64,000 nt of DNA. Source: Clostridium kluyveri (GTDB lineage: Bacteria > Bacillota > Clostridia > Clostridiales > Clostridiaceae). Below, piece by piece: positions 62,148 through 64,000 of this stretch (position 1 is its first letter; each line of letters opens with the position of its first letter). The stretch spans positions 3,534,001 through 3,598,000 of the forward strand of contig NZ_CP018335.1 in the NCBI RefSeq assembly GCF_001902295.1, given 5' to 3'. The translations under genes and the position numbers were made by a program. The notes beneath the pieces are model-generated. The model was not told the origin of the DNA. It worked only from the letters and a program-made list of their open reading frames with translations, and did no database searches.

Positions 62148-64000
62148 TTAATTTTTTGTCCTATAAGCATAAATAATACCCTTTATTTTTCTAAACTTCT
62201 TTATTACCTCTTTAATATCTTCTCTATTTAATATCTTTAATTTTATATTGATAATAGATATTCCATTTTTAGGAGGCTTGGTATTTACAGCATATAAAGT
62301 AGCCTTGCTCTGACTTATAATCTCTACTATTTCAGCTAGAAGTCTTTCTCTATTTTCTGCTTTTATCTGAATTTCTGTAATATATTCTGTCCCCTTAGGA
62401 TTCCCCCAGCTCACTTCTATCAATTTAGTGTCCTTACTTTTTAGAGGCAACTGCATATTTTTACAATCTCTTCTATGGATAGATACCCCCCTGCCTTTGG
62501 TTATATATCCTATTATAGAGTCTCCAGGTACTGCATTGCAACATTTTGCAAATCTTACCAGTACGTTGGTCTCTCCTTTTACAATTACTCCCGGGGATTT
62601 TTTGATTTTTTTATCTGTGGATTTATCTGCATATTTATTAAGCTTATCTTCTAGTTTATCCCATTCTTCCCCACCTGGTTTGGAGATTTTTATATACATT
62701 TCCTTCATTTTGAGAACAACAGTGGATGGATTTATAGCACCGATTCCCACGGAAGCATAGAGATCATCCACAGAATTTATATTGTACTTTTTAAGTACAA
62801 CCTCTATAACCTCTCCCTTTGCAATCTCACCAAAGTTATACCCCTGCTTTTTTGTTTCCTTTTCCAGAAGTTCTTTGCCCTTTACTATATTTTCTTCCCT
62901 TCTGGCTTTTTTAAACCAGGATCTTATTTTGCTCTTTGCCTGATTGCTCTTAACCATGTTGAGCCAGTCAATACTTGGTCCTTTGGGGGTATTGGACACA
63001 AATACCTCTACAATTTCTCCTGTTTTAAGGTGATAGTCTAGTGGAACCATTTTTCCGCTGACTTTTGCCCCTACACAGCTGTTTCCTATATCAGTGTGTA
63101 TTTTATAGGCAAAATCTATGGGAGTAGCTTCATAGGGCAAATTTATAACAGTACCCTTTGGTGTAAACACAAATACCTCATCTGAAAATAAATCTATTTT
63201 AAATCTTTCCATAAATTCTTCTGCATCTGAAGTTTCCCTCTGCCATTCCAGCATTTCCCTAAGCCATGTAAGTTTTTTATCTATATCTTCTGCAGTGTCA
63301 GCTCCTTCTTTATATTTCCAATGAGCTGCTATACCGTATTCTGCAGTTTTATGCATCTCAAAGGTTCTTATCTGTATTTCAAAAGGCTTCCCCTGGGGCC
63401 CTATAACAGTGGTATGCAAAGATTGATACATATTTGCCTTTGGCATTGCTATATAATCTTTAAATCTTCCAGGTACAGGCTTATATATAGTGTGTGCTAT
63501 ACCAAGGGCAGCATAACAATCCTTCATAGTACTTACTAAAATCCTTACTGCTGTTAAATCAAAAATTTGATCTATTGTTTTATTCTTCTTTACCATTTTT
63601 CTATATATGCTGTAAAAATGTTTGGGTCTTCCTTCAATATCCGTATTTATACCTGCTTTTTGCATATTTTCTCTTAACTGTTTTATTATCTGTTCTATAT
63701 ACTTTTCTCTTTCCACTCTTTTTTCTGCAATTTTTCTAACTATAAAATAATATTCATTTTGATTAATATACCTAAAGGCCAGATCTTCAAGTTCCCATTT
63801 GATTTTAGACATACCCAGTCTATAAGCCAGTGGAGCATATATATCAAAGGTTTCTTTTGCTTTTTCTTTTTGTTTTTTAATAGGTAGAAACTTTAATGTC
63901 CTCATATTGTGAAGTCTATCTGCAAGCTTTATAAGTATAACCCTAATATCATCTGACATGGCAAGAAGCATTTTCCTTACATTGTCTGCCTGCTGCTCTT
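62148..64000 (-). CDS. relA: (p)ppGpp synthetase/hydrolase RelA/SpoT, 3' part
   Basis: The frame is open to the window edge; the N-terminal part (HD hydrolase start) is outside. Visible: the end of the HD domain (KLADRLHNMRTL), the synthetase domain with the catalytic region (IPRLTAVRILVST-like block DLTAVRILVSTMKDC, then GRFKDYIAMPKANMYQSLHT), a TGS domain (EVFVFTPKGTVINLP), a conserved cysteine region (LVRFAKCCNAVPGD) and a C-terminal ACT domain (IQIKAENRERLLAEI). It makes and breaks the stringent-response alarmone. At least 617 residues are in the window. Confidence 0.96.
   Translation of the reverse strand, partial: EQQADNVRKMLLAMSDDIRVILIKLADRLHNMRTLKFLPIKKQKEKAKETFDIYAPLAYRLGMSKIKWELEDLAFRYINQNEYYFIVRKIAEKRVEREKYIEQIIKQLRENMQKAGINTDIEGRPKHFYSIYRKMVKKNKTIDQIFDLTAVRILVSTMKDCYAALGIAHTIYKPVPGRFKDYIAMPKANMYQSLHTTVIGPQGKPFEIQIRTFEMHKTAEYGIAAHWKYKEGADTAEDIDKKLTWLREMLEWQRETSDAEEFMERFKIDLFSDEVFVFTPKGTVINLPYEATPIDFAYKIHTDIGNSCVGAKVSGKMVPLDYHLKTGEIVEVFVSNTPKGPSIDWLNMVKSNQAKSKIRSWFKKARREENIVKGKELLEKETKKQGYNFGEIAKGEVIEVVLKKYNINSVDDLYASVGIGAINPSTVVLKMKEMYIKISKPGGEEWDKLEDKLNKYADKSTDKKIKKSPGVIVKGETNVLVRFAKCCNAVPGDSIIGYITKGRGVSIHRRDCKNMQLPLKSKDTKLIEVSWGNPKGTEYITEIQIKAENRERLLAEIVEIISQSKATLYAVNTKPPKNGISIINIKLKILNREDIKEVIKKFRKIKGIIYAYRTKN

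Noticed and set aside
1..64000. tRNA or rRNA genes
   Set aside because: No cloverleaf with a GTTC-A-A-type T loop and no rRNA segment was recognised by eye; a covariance-model scan would settle it.

Overview
The window is low-GC, AT-rich DNA with dense, mostly co-oriented genes, strong AGGAGG-type ribosome binding sites and frequent TTG/GTG starts. Gene content (a clostridial nif cluster with nifI1/nifI2, a spore cwlJ-gerQ pair, CWB2-type cell-surface proteins, agr-type quorum sensing) points to an anaerobic, spore-forming, nitrogen-fixing Clostridium. The set resembles the C. kluyveri / C. ljungdahlii neighbourhood, but the species cannot be proved from the sequence alone.

Layout. (1) 1-6.3 kb: molybdenum nitrogenase operon on the minus strand, nifH-nifI1-nifI2-nifD-nifK-nifE-nifN(B), cut by the window edge. 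(2) 6.9-12 kb: a divergent HTH/molybdate-binding-domain regulator, a MORN-like repeat protein, a mop molybdopterin-binding protein and the molybdate transporter modABC, so cofactor metal supply sits next to nitrogenase. (3) 12.3-24.6 kb: an accessory region built from a duplicated block. The left copy keeps a NusG-domain-II protein and a PocR chemoreceptor but has wrecked ATPase and transglutaminase genes. The right copy keeps the ATPase and transglutaminase but only scraps of the first two. Between and inside the copies lie an Rpn-type nuclease remnant, an intact IS256-family element with 8-bp target duplication, and a decayed IS607/TnpB element. (4) 24.6-37 kb: cell-surface locus with a SLAP-domain protein, membrane-anchored small proteins, two very large S-layer-like proteins and CWB2 wall-binding proteins. 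Three of these share an apparently new C-terminal domain. (5) 37.2-39.1 kb: cwlJ-gerQ spore germination pair and a TtcA-like enzyme. (6) 39.2-46.8 kb: two related sensor kinases flanking an agr-like locus (three paralogous 150-residue membrane proteins, agrB, a 44-codon agrD), then a chemoreceptor. (7) 47-51.6 kb: GABA-type aminotransferase, PucR regulator, and a second IS607/TnpB element abutting the pucR start. (8) 51.8-56 kb: kinase-like protein, MEDS protein, hemolysin III, a DUF6483-like protein, a DMT transporter. (9) 56-64 kb: housekeeping genes 6S RNA, aspS, hisS, hemZ, an MBL hydrolase, dtd and a partial relA/spoT.

The most interesting parts are the agr locus with three kinase-less sensor-like membrane proteins and no response regulator, the shared surface-protein C-terminal domain, the possible common operator of the nif and mod regions, and the TnpB element whose guide RNA would read into pucR.
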